Counted from the first letter of the stretch, positions 8,695-16,368 are shown. The stretch: 64,000 nucleotides of DNA from Streptomyces sp. TLI_235 (GCA_002300355.1 NSGV01000001.1:2914001-2978000), one strand, 5' to 3'. Notes: generated by a model from the sequence alone, not told the origin. A program made the numbers and translations.

Positions 8695-9485
8695 GCGATC
8701 TGGCGAAGACCCCCGCCGACGCGACCCGCGCGATGGTCCGGGCGGAGCGCGTGCACAAGTCCTACGGCCTGGTCGAGGTGCTCAAGGGCATCGACCTGGA
8801 GGTCAAGACGGGCGAGGTGTTCGTGCTGGTCGGCCCGTCCGGCTCCGGCAAGTCCACCTTCCTGCGCTGCATCAACCACCTGGAGAAGATCAACGCCGGC
8901 CGGCTCTACGTCGACGGCGACCTGGTCGGCTACCGGCAGAAGGGCGAGAGGCTCTACGAGCTGAAGGACAGCGAGGTGGCGCGCCAGCGGCGCGACATCG
9001 GCATGGTCTTCCAGCACTTCAACCTCTTCCCGCACATGACGGCGCTCGAGAACGTCGTCGAGGCCCCGATGCAGGTCAAGGGCGAGACCAAGTCCGCCGC
9101 CAAGGAGCGGGGCCTGGCCCTGCTGGAGCGGGTCGGCCTGGCCGGCAAGGCCGGCAGCTACCCGTCCCAGCTCTCCGGCGGCCAGCAGCAGCGCGTCGCG
9201 ATCGCCCGCGCGCTCGCCATGCAGCCCAAGCTGATGCTGTTCGACGAGCCCACCTCGGCTCTCGACCCCGAGCTGGTCGGCGAGGTCCTCGACGTCATGC
9301 GCGGCCTCGCCGAGGAGGGCATGACCATGGTCGTGGTCACCCACGAGATGGGCTTCGCCCGCGAGGTCGGCGACGCGCTGGTCTTCATGGACGCCGGCGT
9401 GGTCGTCGAGTCCGGCGACCCGCGCGAGGTGCTCTCCAACCCGCAGCACGAGCGGACCAAGCTGTTCCTGTCCAAGGTGCTCTGA
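8691..9485 (+). CDS. Polar amino acid ABC transporter ATP-binding protein
   Basis: A 264-residue nucleotide-binding subunit of the GlnQ/GluA type that powers the preceding permease. Walker A is GPSGSGKST, the Q-loop [10 protein letters not shown], the signature [16 protein letters not shown], Walker [14 protein letters not shown] and the switch histidine VVTHEMGFA. The GTG start at 8691 overlaps the permease stop (GTGA) and has the ribosome site ggaaggagg. Together with the two binding lipoproteins it completes a glutamate/glutamine-type importer. A 14-bp perfect hairpin follows the stop and closes the operon. Confidence 0.96.
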   Translation: MSDLAKTPADATRAMVRAERVHKSYGLVEVLKGIDLEVKTGEVFVLVGPSGSGKSTFLRCINHLEKINAGRLYVDGDLVGYRQKGERLYELKDSEVARQRRDIGMVFQHFNLFPHMTALENVVEAPMQVKGETKSAAKERGLALLERVGLAGKAGSYPSQLSGGQQQRVAIARALAMQPKLMLFDEPTSALDPELVGEVLDVMRGLAEEGMTMVVVTHEMGFAREVGDALVFMDAGVVVESGDPREVLSNPQHERTKLFLSKVL

Positions 9486-9499
9486 CCCCGGCTCCGCAG

Positions 9500-9531
9500 G
9501 ACGCCCGCCGCCCCCGAGGGCGGCGGGCGTC
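9500..9531 (+). terminator. Hairpin terminator of the amino acid ABC operon
   Basis: A perfect 14-bp stem gacgcccgccgccc / gggcggcgggcgtc with a 4-nt loop, starting 15 bp after the ATPase stop. Confidence 0.88.
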
Positions 9532-9599
9532 TTCGCGTCCGGGCTCCCAGGTAATACCCTTGGGGCAGCTTGCCCGTTACCGGCCCTGGAGGACCATCC

Positions 9600-10190
9600 G
9601 TGGAGCTCGCCTCGTACGCCGACTACGCCGTCCGGCTGGTCAACACCGAGGAGCCGGAGCGCGGCCGGGACGCGCTCACCTCGGTGGACGCCGTCCGCGG
9701 CCTGTTCGGGACGGCCGGCCGGGCCGCCGCCCTCGCCGACGAGGCCGACCTGCCCCGGCTGCGGGCCGTCCGCACCCGGCTGCGCGGCGTCTTCGAGGCG
9801 GCCGCCGAGGGCGACGAGATCCGGGCCGTCGACCTGCTCAACAGCCTCATGGTCGAGTACCCGGTCAGCCCGCTGGTCTCCGGCCACGACTACCTCGACG
9901 AGGCCGGGCGGCCGCGCTGGCACCTGCACCTGGCCGACAACGCGGCCACCGCCACCGCCAACTACACCGCCGTGGCCTGCATGGGCCTGGCCATCCACCT
10001 CACCGAGCTCGGCGCCGACCGGCTGGGCATCTGCCAGGCCGCGCCCTGCCGCAACGCCTACCTCGACACCTCGACCAACCGCTCGCGCCGCTACTGTTCC
10101 GACCGCTGCGCGACCCGGGCCAACGTCGCCGCGTACCGCGCCCGCAAGCGCGAGGAGGCGGCCCGCGCCGCCCTCGCAGCCCGCGACTGA
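9600..10190 (+). CDS. CGNR-type zinc-finger regulator (ABATE domain family)
   Basis: A 196-residue protein. Residues 1-145 form the helical, ligand-binding-like domain found in front of CGNR fingers ([19 protein letters not shown]). The C-terminal part has the zinc finger C-x4-C...[17 protein letters not shown] with a basic tail [10 protein letters not shown], likely to bind DNA. In this copy the name-giving CGNR is CATR, but the Cys ligands remain. The GTG start at 9600 has a good ribosome site (tggagga); an upstream ATG at 9570 lies before it. It is transcribed alone and is convergent with sodX. Target genes are unknown. Confidence 0.82.
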   Translation: MELASYADYAVRLVNTEEPERGRDALTSVDAVRGLFGTAGRAAALADEADLPRLRAVRTRLRGVFEAAAEGDEIRAVDLLNSLMVEYPVSPLVSGHDYLDEAGRPRWHLHLADNAATATANYTAVACMGLAIHLTELGADRLGICQAAPCRNAYLDTSTNRSRRYCSDRCATRANVAAYRARKREEAARAALAARD

Positions 10191-10227
10191 GGCCCGGGGG
10201 CAGGCGGGCAGCCGATCTCCCTCCGCT

Positions 10228-10686
10228 CTACGGCTCGGCGTCCAGCGGGCCCGGGTCCAACGGGCGATGCACGCCGAAGCGCTCCGCGAGCGCCGGAAGG
10301 CGCCCCAGCACCGCGCCGTTCAGCGCCCGTTCCAGACCGCGCGCCGGCGCCAGCCAGGCCGGGCTCGGCCGCAGCCTCAGCAGCACCCGGCCGAGCACCA
10401 GCTCGGCCGGCACCGGCCCGTACTCCCGGCTGTCCGAGGTCACCAGCGGGTTGTCGGAGAGCAGCCACCAGCCGCCGGCGCGGCGCCCGACCGCCCGCTT
10501 CACCACCAGCAGGTCCTGCCGCAGCGGATGGCGCACCACCACCACGGCCCCCGCCCGGATCCGGGCCCCGTACCGGACGAGCACCCGGTCGCCGTCGCGC
10601 AGCGTGGGCCGCATCGAAGGACCCGCCACGTCGATCACCCCGAGCGGCAGCGGTCCGCCGCCGCCCGGCTCCTGCTCCTCGGCCAT
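10228..10686 (-). CDS. sodX: SodX: S26-type protease for Ni-superoxide dismutase maturation
   Basis: A 152-residue signal-peptidase-like (S24/S26) protein. The catalytic serine is in GPSMRPTLRDGDRVLV and the general-base lysine in LLVVKRAV. A transmembrane anchor is not evident, which fits a cytosolic processing protease. It lies divergent to sodN, the classic arrangement in which SodX removes the N-terminal leader of SodN so that nickel can bind the new His1. The ATG at 10686 follows ggggagaggcgg; longer upstream frames run into sodN antisense sequence and were discarded. Function rests on motif plus the strongly conserved gene pair. Confidence 0.9.
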   Translation of the reverse strand: MAEEQEPGGGGPLPLGVIDVAGPSMRPTLRDGDRVLVRYGARIRAGAVVVVRHPLRQDLLVVKRAVGRRAGGWWLLSDNPLVTSDSREYGPVPAELVLGRVLLRLRPSPAWLAPARGLERALNGAVLGRLPALAERFGVHRPLDPGPLDAEP

Positions 10687-10866
10687 CCGCCTCTCCCCTG
10701 CCCGCGCGTCGCTGTCCAGTCTCCAGCATGGCGGCACGCCCGGCGCCCGCCCGATATCGACCGGTTGTGCCTCCGCCTTTTGCCCTAGGCACCCGGGCCA
10801 ACCGCGAATCGGCGGGGACGGCGGGGTAATCTCGCTCGCGGGAAGACGATCTAAGGAAGGACTCCC
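10687..10866. promoter_or_regulatory. Divergent sodX/sodN promoter region
   Basis: In 180 bp there is a candidate -10 TAATCT at 10827-10832, about 35 bp before the sodN start, and the small inverted repeat TGCC-CTA-GGCA at 10781-10791. The sodN ribosome site is aaggaagga. No match to a Nur or Fur box could be called with confidence. Confidence 0.4.
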
Positions 10867-11265
10867 ATGTTCTCTCGTCTGTTTGCTCCGCGAGCCACCG
10901 CGCACGCCCACTGCGACCTGCCCTGCGGCGTGTACGACCCGGCCCAGGCCCGTATCGAGGCCGAGTCCGTGAAGGCCACTCAGGAGAAGTACCAGGCCAA
11001 CGAGGACCCGCACTTCCGTGCGCGCGCCATCGTCATCAAGGAGGAGCGCGCCGAGCTGGTCAAGCACCACCTCTCCGTGCTGCACACCGACTACTTCAAG
11101 GCCCCGCACTTCGAGGCCTACCCGCAGCTGCACGACCTGTTCAACAAGGCCGGCAAGGCCGCCTCGGCCGCCAAGGCGTCCACGGACCCGGCCACCGGCC
11201 AGGCCCTGCTCGACCTGATCGCCGAGATCGACCGCATCTTCTGGGAGACCAAGAAGGCCGCCTGA
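10867..11265 (+). CDS. sodN: Nickel-containing superoxide dismutase
   Basis: A 132-residue precursor of Ni-SOD, which converts superoxide to peroxide and oxygen in the cytoplasm. The leader MFSRLFAPRATAHA (14 residues) is followed by HCDLPCGVY, the nickel hook: after cleavage His1, Cys2 and Cys6 supply the metal ligands. The remainder is the helical hexamer-forming body (IEAESVKATQEKYQ, DYFKAPHFEAYPQLHDLF). The length and the leader are typical of Streptomyces SodN. The protease gene sodX is divergent, 180 bp away. A GC hairpin follows the stop. Confidence 0.98.
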   Translation: MFSRLFAPRATAHAHCDLPCGVYDPAQARIEAESVKATQEKYQANEDPHFRARAIVIKEERAELVKHHLSVLHTDYFKAPHFEAYPQLHDLFNKAGKAASAAKASTDPATGQALLDLIAEIDRIFWETKKAA

Positions 11266-11282
11266 TCACACGTCAGTAACCC

Positions 11283-11315
11283 GGGGCCCGGCCGCGCACA
11301 CCGCGGTCGGGCCCC
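11283..11315 (+). terminator. Hairpin terminator of sodN
   Basis: A 14-bp stem ggggcccggccgcg / cgcggtcgggcccc with one G-U pair and a 5-nt loop, 17 bp after the sodN stop. Confidence 0.85.
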
Positions 11316-11422
11316 CGGCGTGTCCGCCCCTTCGGCAGGTCGCCCGGCGGCCGTCGGCGTAGGCTCGTGGCACGGGCCGGGCCGCCCCGGCCGGTCCGCC
11401 GCCCCGAGCGAGGGAGGCCGCG

Positions 11423-11569
11423 ATGCGCACCACGGCGGCACCCGGGCGCCGGCAGCCCCGGCGGGCCACCCGCCCCAGGTCCGGCTCGCCGACCGGGCCC
11501 AGGTCGGGGCCACCGCTCCGCGCGACGGCGCCGGAGGATCCGCAGGTCGGAGCGGGTGTCCGGAATTAA
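11423..11569 (+). CDS. Possible small basic protein, 48 residues
   Basis: The ATG at 11423 has a strong ribosome site (gagggaggccgcg) and the frame ends in TAA at 11567. The product is Arg/Pro-rich, starts MRTTAAPGRRQPRRATRPRS and has no hydrophobic segment. Such composition also arises by chance in GC-rich DNA, so this is a weak call. The stop is 39 bp before the acetyltransferase start, so it could be a leader frame of that gene. No function can be proposed. Confidence 0.25.
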   Translation: MRTTAAPGRRQPRRATRPRSGSPTGPRSGPPLRATAPEDPQVGAGVRN

Positions 11570-11608
11570 CCTTTCCGCCCGGCCGGTCCGTCCGAGTACC
11601 CTCGCCGT

Positions 11609-12094
11609 ATGATCCGCACCGCCCTGGCCACCGACGTCCCCGTCATCCACGCCATGATCCGCGAGCTCGCCGAGTACGAGCGGGCACCGCACGAGGCGCG
11701 GGCGACGCAGGAGCAGCTGCGCGACGCGCTGTTCGGCGAGCACCCGGCGGTGTTCGGGCTGATCGCCGAGGACGACGCCACCGGCGAGCCGGTCGGCTTC
11801 GCCCTGTGGTTCCGCAACTTCTCCACCTGGCGCGGCACCCACGGGATCTACCTGGAGGACCTGTACGTCCGGCCCGCCTCCCGGGGCGGCGGCCACGGCA
11901 GGGCGCTGCTGGCGGAGCTGGCACGGATCTGTGTGGAGCGCGGATACTCCCGGCTGGAGTGGTCGGTGCTCGACTGGAACGAGCCGTCGATCGGCTTCTA
12001 CAAGTCCCTGGGCGCGGTGCCGATGGACGAATGGACGGTGTTCCGGCTGACCGACGACGCGTTGGCCGAGCTGGGCGCCCCGGCGGGGCGGTGA
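11609..12094 (+). CDS. GNAT acetyltransferase, diamine (spermidine/spermine) N-acetyltransferase-like
   Basis: A 161-residue GNAT enzyme using acetyl-CoA. The stretch FALWFRNFSTWRGTHGIYLE followed by DLYVRP is the hallmark of the SSAT/thialysine acetyltransferase branch. The acetyl-CoA pyrophosphate loop is ASRGGGHGRALL, and the late motif WSVLDWNEPSIGFYKSLGA is also family-typical. The start ATG at 11609 opens directly on the conserved MIRTALATDVP. It is probably monocistronic, upstream of the anti-sigma/sigma pair. The exact amine substrate is inferred from family only. Confidence 0.88.
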   Translation: MIRTALATDVPVIHAMIRELAEYERAPHEARATQEQLRDALFGEHPAVFGLIAEDDATGEPVGFALWFRNFSTWRGTHGIYLEDLYVRPASRGGGHGRALLAELARICVERGYSRLEWSVLDWNEPSIGFYKSLGAVPMDEWTVFRLTDDALAELGAPAGR

Positions 12095-12184
12095 CCTGCC
12101 GTCCGTCGCCCGTTCCCGTGATCGTGGTCGGAGATCGCGACATCGGCCCTCCGATAGCGGTAACGTCTCGGGCGGATGCGCAGC

Positions 12185-12208
12185 GTTCCGGCCCTCCCGG
12201 GTGGGTAT
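12185..12208 (+). promoter_or_regulatory. SigB/SigF/SigH-type promoter ahead of the anti-sigma gene
   Basis: GTTCCG (12185-12190) and GGGTAT (12203-12208) match the GTT-N15-GGGTAT form used by SigB-like sigma factors. The -10 is about 118 bp before the GTG of the anti-sigma gene, so the operon may be read by its own sigma factor. Confidence 0.6.
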
Positions 12209-12325
12209 GAACCGGTACGTACCGCACCACCCCTCGGACGAGTTGGGGCGAAGCAGTTGAGCGAAGCAAGAGGAAGTGCCGCGGCCGTCCGGCCGCAAGC
12301 ACCGCGCGTCACCCAGGAGGTGAGG

Positions 12326-12739
12326 GTGTCCCAGATCGACGGTGAGCCCGACGTGAAGGACTTCGTGGAGGTCCGGCTGCCCGCGGCGGGGGCCTACCTC
12401 TCGGTGCTGCGAACAGCGACGGCGGGCCTGGCGGCCCGCTTGGACTTCACCCTGGACGAGATCGAGGACCTCCGCATCGCGGTGGACGAGGCCTGCGCCA
12501 TCCTGCTCCAACAGGCGGTGCCGGGTTCGGTCCTGAGCTGCGAGTTCCGGCTGGTCGGAGACTCGCTCAAGGTGACGGTGTCGGCGCCGACGACCGACGG
12601 CCGCGCCCCCGAGCGGGACACCTTCGCCTGGACGGTGCTCTCCGCGCTGGCCGGCGAGGTGGACTCGTCCGTGGGCGAGGACAACACCGTCAGCATCAGC
12701 CTGCACAAGAAGCGCGGCGGGTCTCCTGCCCAGCCGTAG
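12326..12739 (+). CDS. prsH: RsbW-like anti-sigma factor (partner of the downstream sigma factor)
   Basis: A 137-residue HATPase_c serine kinase-like protein. The N-box is IEDLRIAVDEACAILL; the rest (LSCEFRLVGDSLKVTVSAP, DNTVSISLHKK) fits the RsbW/SpoIIAB fold. Such proteins bind and hold SigB-type sigma factors until an anti-anti-sigma factor displaces them. The GTG at 12326 follows caggaggtgag; the frame extends upstream to 12176 but across the SigB-type promoter, so the long form is unlikely. The sigma gene follows. In S. coelicolor the syntenic pair is the UshX/PrsH anti-sigma and SigH (from memory). Confidence 0.85.
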   Translation: MSQIDGEPDVKDFVEVRLPAAGAYLSVLRTATAGLAARLDFTLDEIEDLRIAVDEACAILLQQAVPGSVLSCEFRLVGDSLKVTVSAPTTDGRAPERDTFAWTVLSALAGEVDSSVGEDNTVSISLHKKRGGSPAQP

Positions 12740-12810
12740 CGCCGTGCGCCTCGGGCCGTACGCGCAGGTGCCGCCCGGCGGGGCCGGCGTCCCGCGCGTG
12801 CGGCTCCCCC

Positions 12811-12832
12811 GTACCGCAGTCCGCTGCGGTAC
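12811..12832 (+). promoter_or_regulatory. Perfect hairpin between anti-sigma and sigma genes
   Basis: GTACCGCAG-TCCG-CTGCGGTAC, a perfect 9-bp stem with a 4-nt loop, lies 70 bp after the anti-sigma stop and just before the first possible sigma start. It could attenuate transcription or control which start codon is used. Confidence 0.5.
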
Positions 12833-12864
12833 AGCCAGTGAGAAGTGCTCCCGGAACGGAACGG

Positions 12865-13893
12865 GTGATCGCCGTGAGTGATCTGGACCGCACAGGGGCC
12901 CCGGCGGTGCCGGCGGCCACCGCAGACGTGGCCGTACCGCCCCAGGCGAGCGCTGCCCGCATCGCCGACGCCTCCCCGACCGACGACGCGTACCCGAAGG
13001 ACGCCCAGCGGATGACCCAGCCGACCGATCCGACACCGGAGCAGCCCGCCGCGGCGGACGCGCCCGCGGCGGAGGAGGTGCCGTCCGCCGTGACCGCGGT
13101 GCGCGGTGCGGTGCCCGCGCAGGGCCACCGCTCGGCGGCGCCGGACCGCGAGGCCGCCCGGGCGCTGTTCGTGCGGCTGGCCGGGCTGCCGGAGGGCTCG
13201 CCGGAGCGGGTGGAGATCCGCAACCAGCTGGTACGGATGCACATCCCGCTGGTGGAGCACCTGGCCCGGCGCTTCCGCAACCGCGGCGAGCCGCTGGACG
13301 ACCTGACCCAGGTCGCCACCATCGGCCTGATCAAGTCGGTGGACCGCTTCGACCACGAGCGCGGGGTGGAGTTCTCCACCTATGCGACGCCGACCATCGT
13401 GGGCGAGATCAAGCGGCACTTCCGTGACAAGGGCTGGGCGGTCCGGGTGCCGCGCCGGCTGCAGGAGCTCCGGCTGTCGCTGACCACGGCGACGAGCGAG
13501 CTCTCGCAGCGGCACGGGCGCTCCCCCACCGTGCACGAGCTGGCCGAGCACCTCGGGATCTCCGAGGAGGACGTGCTGGAGGGCCTGGAGTCCGCCAACG
13601 CGTACTCCACGCTCTCGCTGGACGTGCCGGATAGCGACGACGAGTCGCCCGCCGTGGCGGACACTCTCGGCGCGACCGACGAGGCGCTGGAGGGCGTCGA
13701 GTACCGGGAGTCGCTGAAGCCGCTGCTCGCCCAGCTGCCGCCGCGCGAGCAGAAGATCCTGGTGCTGCGGTTCTTCCGCAACATGACGCAGTCGCAGATC
13801 GCGGCCGAGGTGGGCATCTCGCAGATGCACGTCTCGCGGCTGCTCGCACGCACGCTGGCCCAGCTGCGGGAGAAGCTCCTCGTCGAGGAGTGA
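12865..13893 (+). CDS. sigH: SigB/SigF-family RNA polymerase sigma factor (SigH type)
   Basis: A group 3 sigma factor of about 342 residues. A low-complexity Ala/Pro-rich N-terminal extension (about 90 residues) precedes region 2 (HIPLVEHLARRFRNRGEPLD, DLTQVATIGLIKSVDRFD), region 3 (GRSPTVHELAEHLGISEEDV) and region 4 (LPPREQKILVLRFF, MTQSQIAAEVGISQMHVSRL). The long variable N-terminus is characteristic of S. coelicolor SigH, for which several translation products are reported. Start choice is uncertain: GTG at 12838 lies against a hairpin and lacks a ribosome site, GTG at 12865 follows ggaacgg, and GTG at 12874 is also possible. It is likely controlled by the upstream anti-sigma factor and involved in stress and development. 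Confidence 0.92.
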   Translation: MIAVSDLDRTGAPAVPAATADVAVPPQASAARIADASPTDDAYPKDAQRMTQPTDPTPEQPAAADAPAAEEVPSAVTAVRGAVPAQGHRSAAPDREAARALFVRLAGLPEGSPERVEIRNQLVRMHIPLVEHLARRFRNRGEPLDDLTQVATIGLIKSVDRFDHERGVEFSTYATPTIVGEIKRHFRDKGWAVRVPRRLQELRLSLTTATSELSQRHGRSPTVHELAEHLGISEEDVLEGLESANAYSTLSLDVPDSDDESPAVADTLGATDEALEGVEYRESLKPLLAQLPPREQKILVLRFFRNMTQSQIAAEVGISQMHVSRLLARTLAQLREKLLVEE

Positions 13894-13907
13894 GGCCCGG
13901 CGCCGGG

Positions 13908-13975
13908 GCACGGGCCCGGACACGGCTGAGGGGCGCGGTCTGCACCGCGCCCCTCAGCCGTGTCCGGGCCCGTGC
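13908..13975. terminator. 68-nt perfect palindrome, bidirectional terminator
   Basis: Two 32-base arms (13908-13939 and 13944-13975) are exactly complementary around a 4-nt loop (ctgc). The palindrome fills the space between the convergent sigH gene and the membrane-protein gene, so it probably ends transcription from both sides. Confidence 0.93.
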
Positions 13976-13976
13976 G

Positions 13977-14432
13977 TCAGTCGCGCTCGCCGTAGAGGGC
14001 GGTGGTGACCTTCGGGTTCAGCAGCGAGACGATGCCGGCCAGGCCGAGCAGGCCGACGGCCACCGCGGCGACCCGGACGGCGCCGCCGCCCTGCCACATG
14101 TAGTAGGCGACCGGCAGGCAGATCGAGTTGGTGAGCACCGCGGGGCTGCGACCCCAGCGGCGCAGCCGCAGCAGTGCCCGGCCGGCCAGCAGCGGGAAGA
14201 GGCCCATCAGCAGCAGCACGGCGGCGCCGGCGGCGCTGCGGCCGGCCGCGGCCTGGTCGCCGGCGAGGGAGGAGACGACGTCGTAGAGGCCCCATCCGGC
14301 CAGCGCGGCGCCCTCCAGGAGGGTGATCGCGGCACCCGCAAGCAGGGGGGCCGGGCGGGCCCCGGCGGGGCTCGGAGCGGGCTCCTGGCCGGGGGCGGGG
14401 GCGGGCGAGGTGCGGGCGGTCTTCGCGGTCAC
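13977..14432 (-). CDS. Small integral membrane protein
   Basis: A 151-residue protein. After a Pro/Ala-rich cytoplasmic N-terminus (residues 1-28) there are about four hydrophobic segments (LLAGAAITLLEGAALAGWG, AGAAVLLLMGLFPLLAG, an ICLPVAYYMWQGG region, VAAVAVGLLGLAGIVSLL) and a short charged tail. No catalytic motif is visible and I do not recognise the family. The GTG start at 14432 has little room for a ribosome site and the message may be leaderless. It is divergent from the lipid-kinase-like gene, 51 bp apart, and convergent with sigH. Confidence 0.75.
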   Translation of the reverse strand: MTAKTARTSPAPAPGQEPAPSPAGARPAPLLAGAAITLLEGAALAGWGLYDVVSSLAGDQAAAGRSAAGAAVLLLMGLFPLLAGRALLRLRRWGRSPAVLTNSICLPVAYYMWQGGGAVRVAAVAVGLLGLAGIVSLLNPKVTTALYGERD

Positions 14433-14483
14433 TCCAGCAGGGTAACCGTCGCTCCTCCCGTACCGACCCGTAGGCTGGCGTTC

Positions 14484-15455
14484 ATGCGCGCTCTCCTGGT
14501 CGTGAACCCGATGGCGACCACCACCAGTGGCCGCACCCGCGATGTGCTGATCCACGCCCTGCGCAGCGACCTCAAGCTGGAGGTCGCGCAGACCCAGTAC
14601 CGGGGGCACGCGGGGGACCTGGCGCGGGCCGCCGTCGACGACGGCGGGGTGGACCTGGTGGTGGCCCTCGGTGGGGACGGCACGGTCAACGAGGTGGTGA
14701 ACGGGCTGCTCGCCCACGGCCCGTCCGATCGGGTGCCGCGGCTGGCGGTGGTGCCGGGTGGGTCGACCAATGTCTTCGCCCGCGCGCTGGGGCTGCCGAA
14801 CGACCCGGTGGAGGCGACGGGTGCGTTGCTGGACGCGCTGGCCGTGCGGCGGGAGCGCGCCATCGGCCTGGGCAAGGCCTTCTCGGAGGGGCAGCCGGAC
14901 CGCTGGTTCACCTTCACCGCGGGGCTGGGCTTCGACGCCGGCGTGGTCGGGCGCGTGGAGGAGCAGCGGCGGGCGGGGCGGCGCTCCACGCACGCCCTCT
15001 ACGTCAACCAGGCGCTCCGGCACTACGTCACCGAGCGTGAGCATCGCCGGAACGGCCCCATCACCCTGGAGATCAGCGGGCAGGAGCCGGTGCCGGGGCT
15101 GGTGCTGTCGATAGTCAGCAACACCTCGCCGTGGACCTATCTGGGGGGCCGGCCGGTCCTCCCTTCGCCGTCCGCGTCCTTCGAGACGCACCTTGACATC
15201 TTCGGCATCACTCGAATGACGGCGTTCGGCACGGCTCGAACGGTCCGTCAGATTCTGCGGTCGCACACCCCTGCGGACGGCGCCGTGGCGGCCTCCGGAC
15301 CGACCGGGAAGCACACCGTCTCCTATCACGACGTCCGGCACTTCACCTTGGTTTCACAGGAACCGGCCCCGTTTCAGGTGGACGGGGACCACCTTGGAGA
15401 CAGGAGTCGCGTCAGTTTCACAGGCGTTCGGCGGGCACTGCGTGTGATTGTGTGA
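14484..15455 (+). CDS. Diacylglycerol/sphingosine kinase-family lipid kinase
   Basis: A 323-residue member of the DAGK catalytic family, which phosphorylates lipid hydroxyl groups with ATP. Motifs are LLVVNPMATTTSG, the nucleotide-binding VVALGGDGTVNEVVNGL, VPGGSTNVFARALGLP and FTAGLGFDAGVVGRVEE. The C-terminal beta-domain ends with FQVDGDHLGDRSRVSF, also typical. The ATG at 14484 is seven bases after TAGGCT, a -10 hexamer, so the message is probably leaderless. Substrate is unknown; in actinobacteria, relatives act on diacylglycerol or phosphatidylinositol-type lipids. Confidence 0.9.
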   Translation: MRALLVVNPMATTTSGRTRDVLIHALRSDLKLEVAQTQYRGHAGDLARAAVDDGGVDLVVALGGDGTVNEVVNGLLAHGPSDRVPRLAVVPGGSTNVFARALGLPNDPVEATGALLDALAVRRERAIGLGKAFSEGQPDRWFTFTAGLGFDAGVVGRVEEQRRAGRRSTHALYVNQALRHYVTEREHRRNGPITLEISGQEPVPGLVLSIVSNTSPWTYLGGRPVLPSPSASFETHLDIFGITRMTAFGTARTVRQILRSHTPADGAVAASGPTGKHTVSYHDVRHFTLVSQEPAPFQVDGDHLGDRSRVSFTGVRRALRVIV

Positions 15456-15799
15456 CCGGAAGGGGGTCCCGCCCTTCTTCTCGAACGCGCTAGCCCCCTT
15501 CACCCCATGGAAGTACGGGCTGTGAGCTATGCGACACCGAAGAATCAAAAATTCCTTGCCGAAGGGGGTTGTATCCGGGCCGCAGGTTTGCGAACCTCTA
15601 CATGGCGATCGGGACGGGCCGCAGCGGGACACGCGGAACTCCCTCGAATCGCCCGAACCCCACCCCAGCACAGACCACCCGGGCCCAATGGGCTTTTGGT
15701 CCCTTTTGCTGTTGCGGGATTCGTGAAAGCGTTCACATTCACAAGCCGTCGATTGTGTCGGCCGGGCCATCGCCCGCCGACCGGAGGAGTTGGACGACC
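15456..15799 (+). other. 344-bp region upstream of wblE
   Basis: No gene was seen. The right part carries the wblE control elements, including a candidate Crp operator at 15723-15736. The left part has an imperfect hairpin just after the lipid-kinase stop (gaaggg...cccttc) and an inverted repeat AGGTT-TGCG-AACCT at 15584-15597. A frame open to wblE upstream lacks coding character. Confidence 0.6.
15723..15736 (+). promoter_or_regulatory. Candidate Crp operator upstream of wblE
   Basis: GTGAAAGCGTTCAC is an exact GTGA-N6-TCAC palindrome, 64 bp before the wblE start. The orthologous whiB1 of Mycobacterium tuberculosis is known to be Crp-controlled, so this match is plausible. Confidence 0.6.
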
Positions 15800-16051
15800 A
15801 TGGACTGGCGCCACCGCGCTGTCTGCCGCGAAGAGGACCCGGAGCTGTTCTTCCCGATCGGGAACACCGGTCCTGCTCTGCTGCAGATCGAGGAAGCCAA
15901 GGCCGTGTGCCGCCGCTGTCCCGTCATGGACCAGTGCCTGCAGTGGGCGCTCGAGACCGGCCAGGACGCCGGCGTCTGGGGCGGTATGAGCGAGGACGAG
16001 CGTCGTGCGATGAAGCGCCGCGCCGCCCGCAACCGCGCCCGCACCGCCTGA
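15800..16051 (+). CDS. wblE: WhiB-family iron-sulfur regulator WblE (WhiB1 orthologue)
   Basis: An 83-residue Wbl protein. The four cluster-binding cysteines appear in AVCREEDPE and AVCRRCPVMDQC, followed by the G[V/I]WGG turn (DAGVWGGMSEDERR) and the basic tail KRRAARNRAR. These proteins hold a 4Fe-4S cluster, respond to NO/redox and bind the principal sigma factor. The near-complete match to remembered Streptomyces WblE and the neighbouring pdtaS support orthology with mycobacterial WhiB1. The ATG at 15800 follows ggaggagttgg; the frame continues upstream but without coding features. A Crp-like operator lies upstream. Confidence 0.97.
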   Translation: MDWRHRAVCREEDPELFFPIGNTGPALLQIEEAKAVCRRCPVMDQCLQWALETGQDAGVWGGMSEDERRAMKRRAARNRARTA

Positions 16052-16086
16052 CACGCCGCCAGCAACACCTGATCAACCCATGATCA

Positions 16087-16118
16087 AAGGCCCTGTCTCC
16101 CAGTGTTCCCAGGGCCTT
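16087..16118 (+). terminator. wblE terminator hairpin
   Basis: A 9-bp stem aaggccctg / cagggcctt, 36 bp after the wblE stop. Confidence 0.75.
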
Positions 16119-16263
16119 CCGCACGATGGGTCGCGCACCACGGCGCGACCCGGACGACGCCGAGCCGCCAGGGGCCTTGATACTGCTCACTGAGAGCAAT
16201 ATCGTGGACCTGGGCCGTTCACCGTGTGCAACACACGGGAGGACGCGTCGCACCCACAGAGCC

Positions 16264-16343
16264 CCCGTTCCGGCCGACTCCCCCCGACGGCCGGAACGGG
16301 TTGAGAGGCCCTGCCGACCCACCCCCCCCGGTCGGCAGGGCCT
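16264..16343. terminator. Double hairpin between convergent wblE and pdtaS
   Basis: Two successive stems: 13 bp at 16264-16300 (cccgttccggccg / cggccggaacggg) and 14 bp at 16306-16343 (aggccctgccgacc / ggtcggcagggcct). The second is followed by a T-run near 16350 on the plus strand. They can stop read-through in both directions. Confidence 0.85.
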
Positions 16344-16368
16344 TGTGGCGTTTTTCGGCCCGGTGCCG

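Larger units (their letters stand above)
11266..11608 (+). other. 343-bp region after sodN
   Basis: It contains the sodN terminator (11283-11315) and a 48-codon reading frame with a good ribosome site (11423-11569); otherwise it is GC-rich sequence without a recognisable element. The promoter of the acetyltransferase gene should lie at its right end. Confidence 0.5.
16052..16368. other. 317-bp convergent region between wblE and pdtaS
   Basis: No gene. It holds hairpins at 16087-16118, 16264-16300 and 16306-16343, plus two shorter palindromes at 16179-16203 (GATACTGCTC-actga-GAGCAATATC) and 16223-16237 (CGTGTG-CAA-CACACG) that are not explained by termination. Confidence 0.6.

Noticed and set aside
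12176..12325. Longer N-terminus for the anti-sigma factor
   Set aside because: It would include the SigB-type promoter, and the GTG at 12326 has a far better ribosome site.
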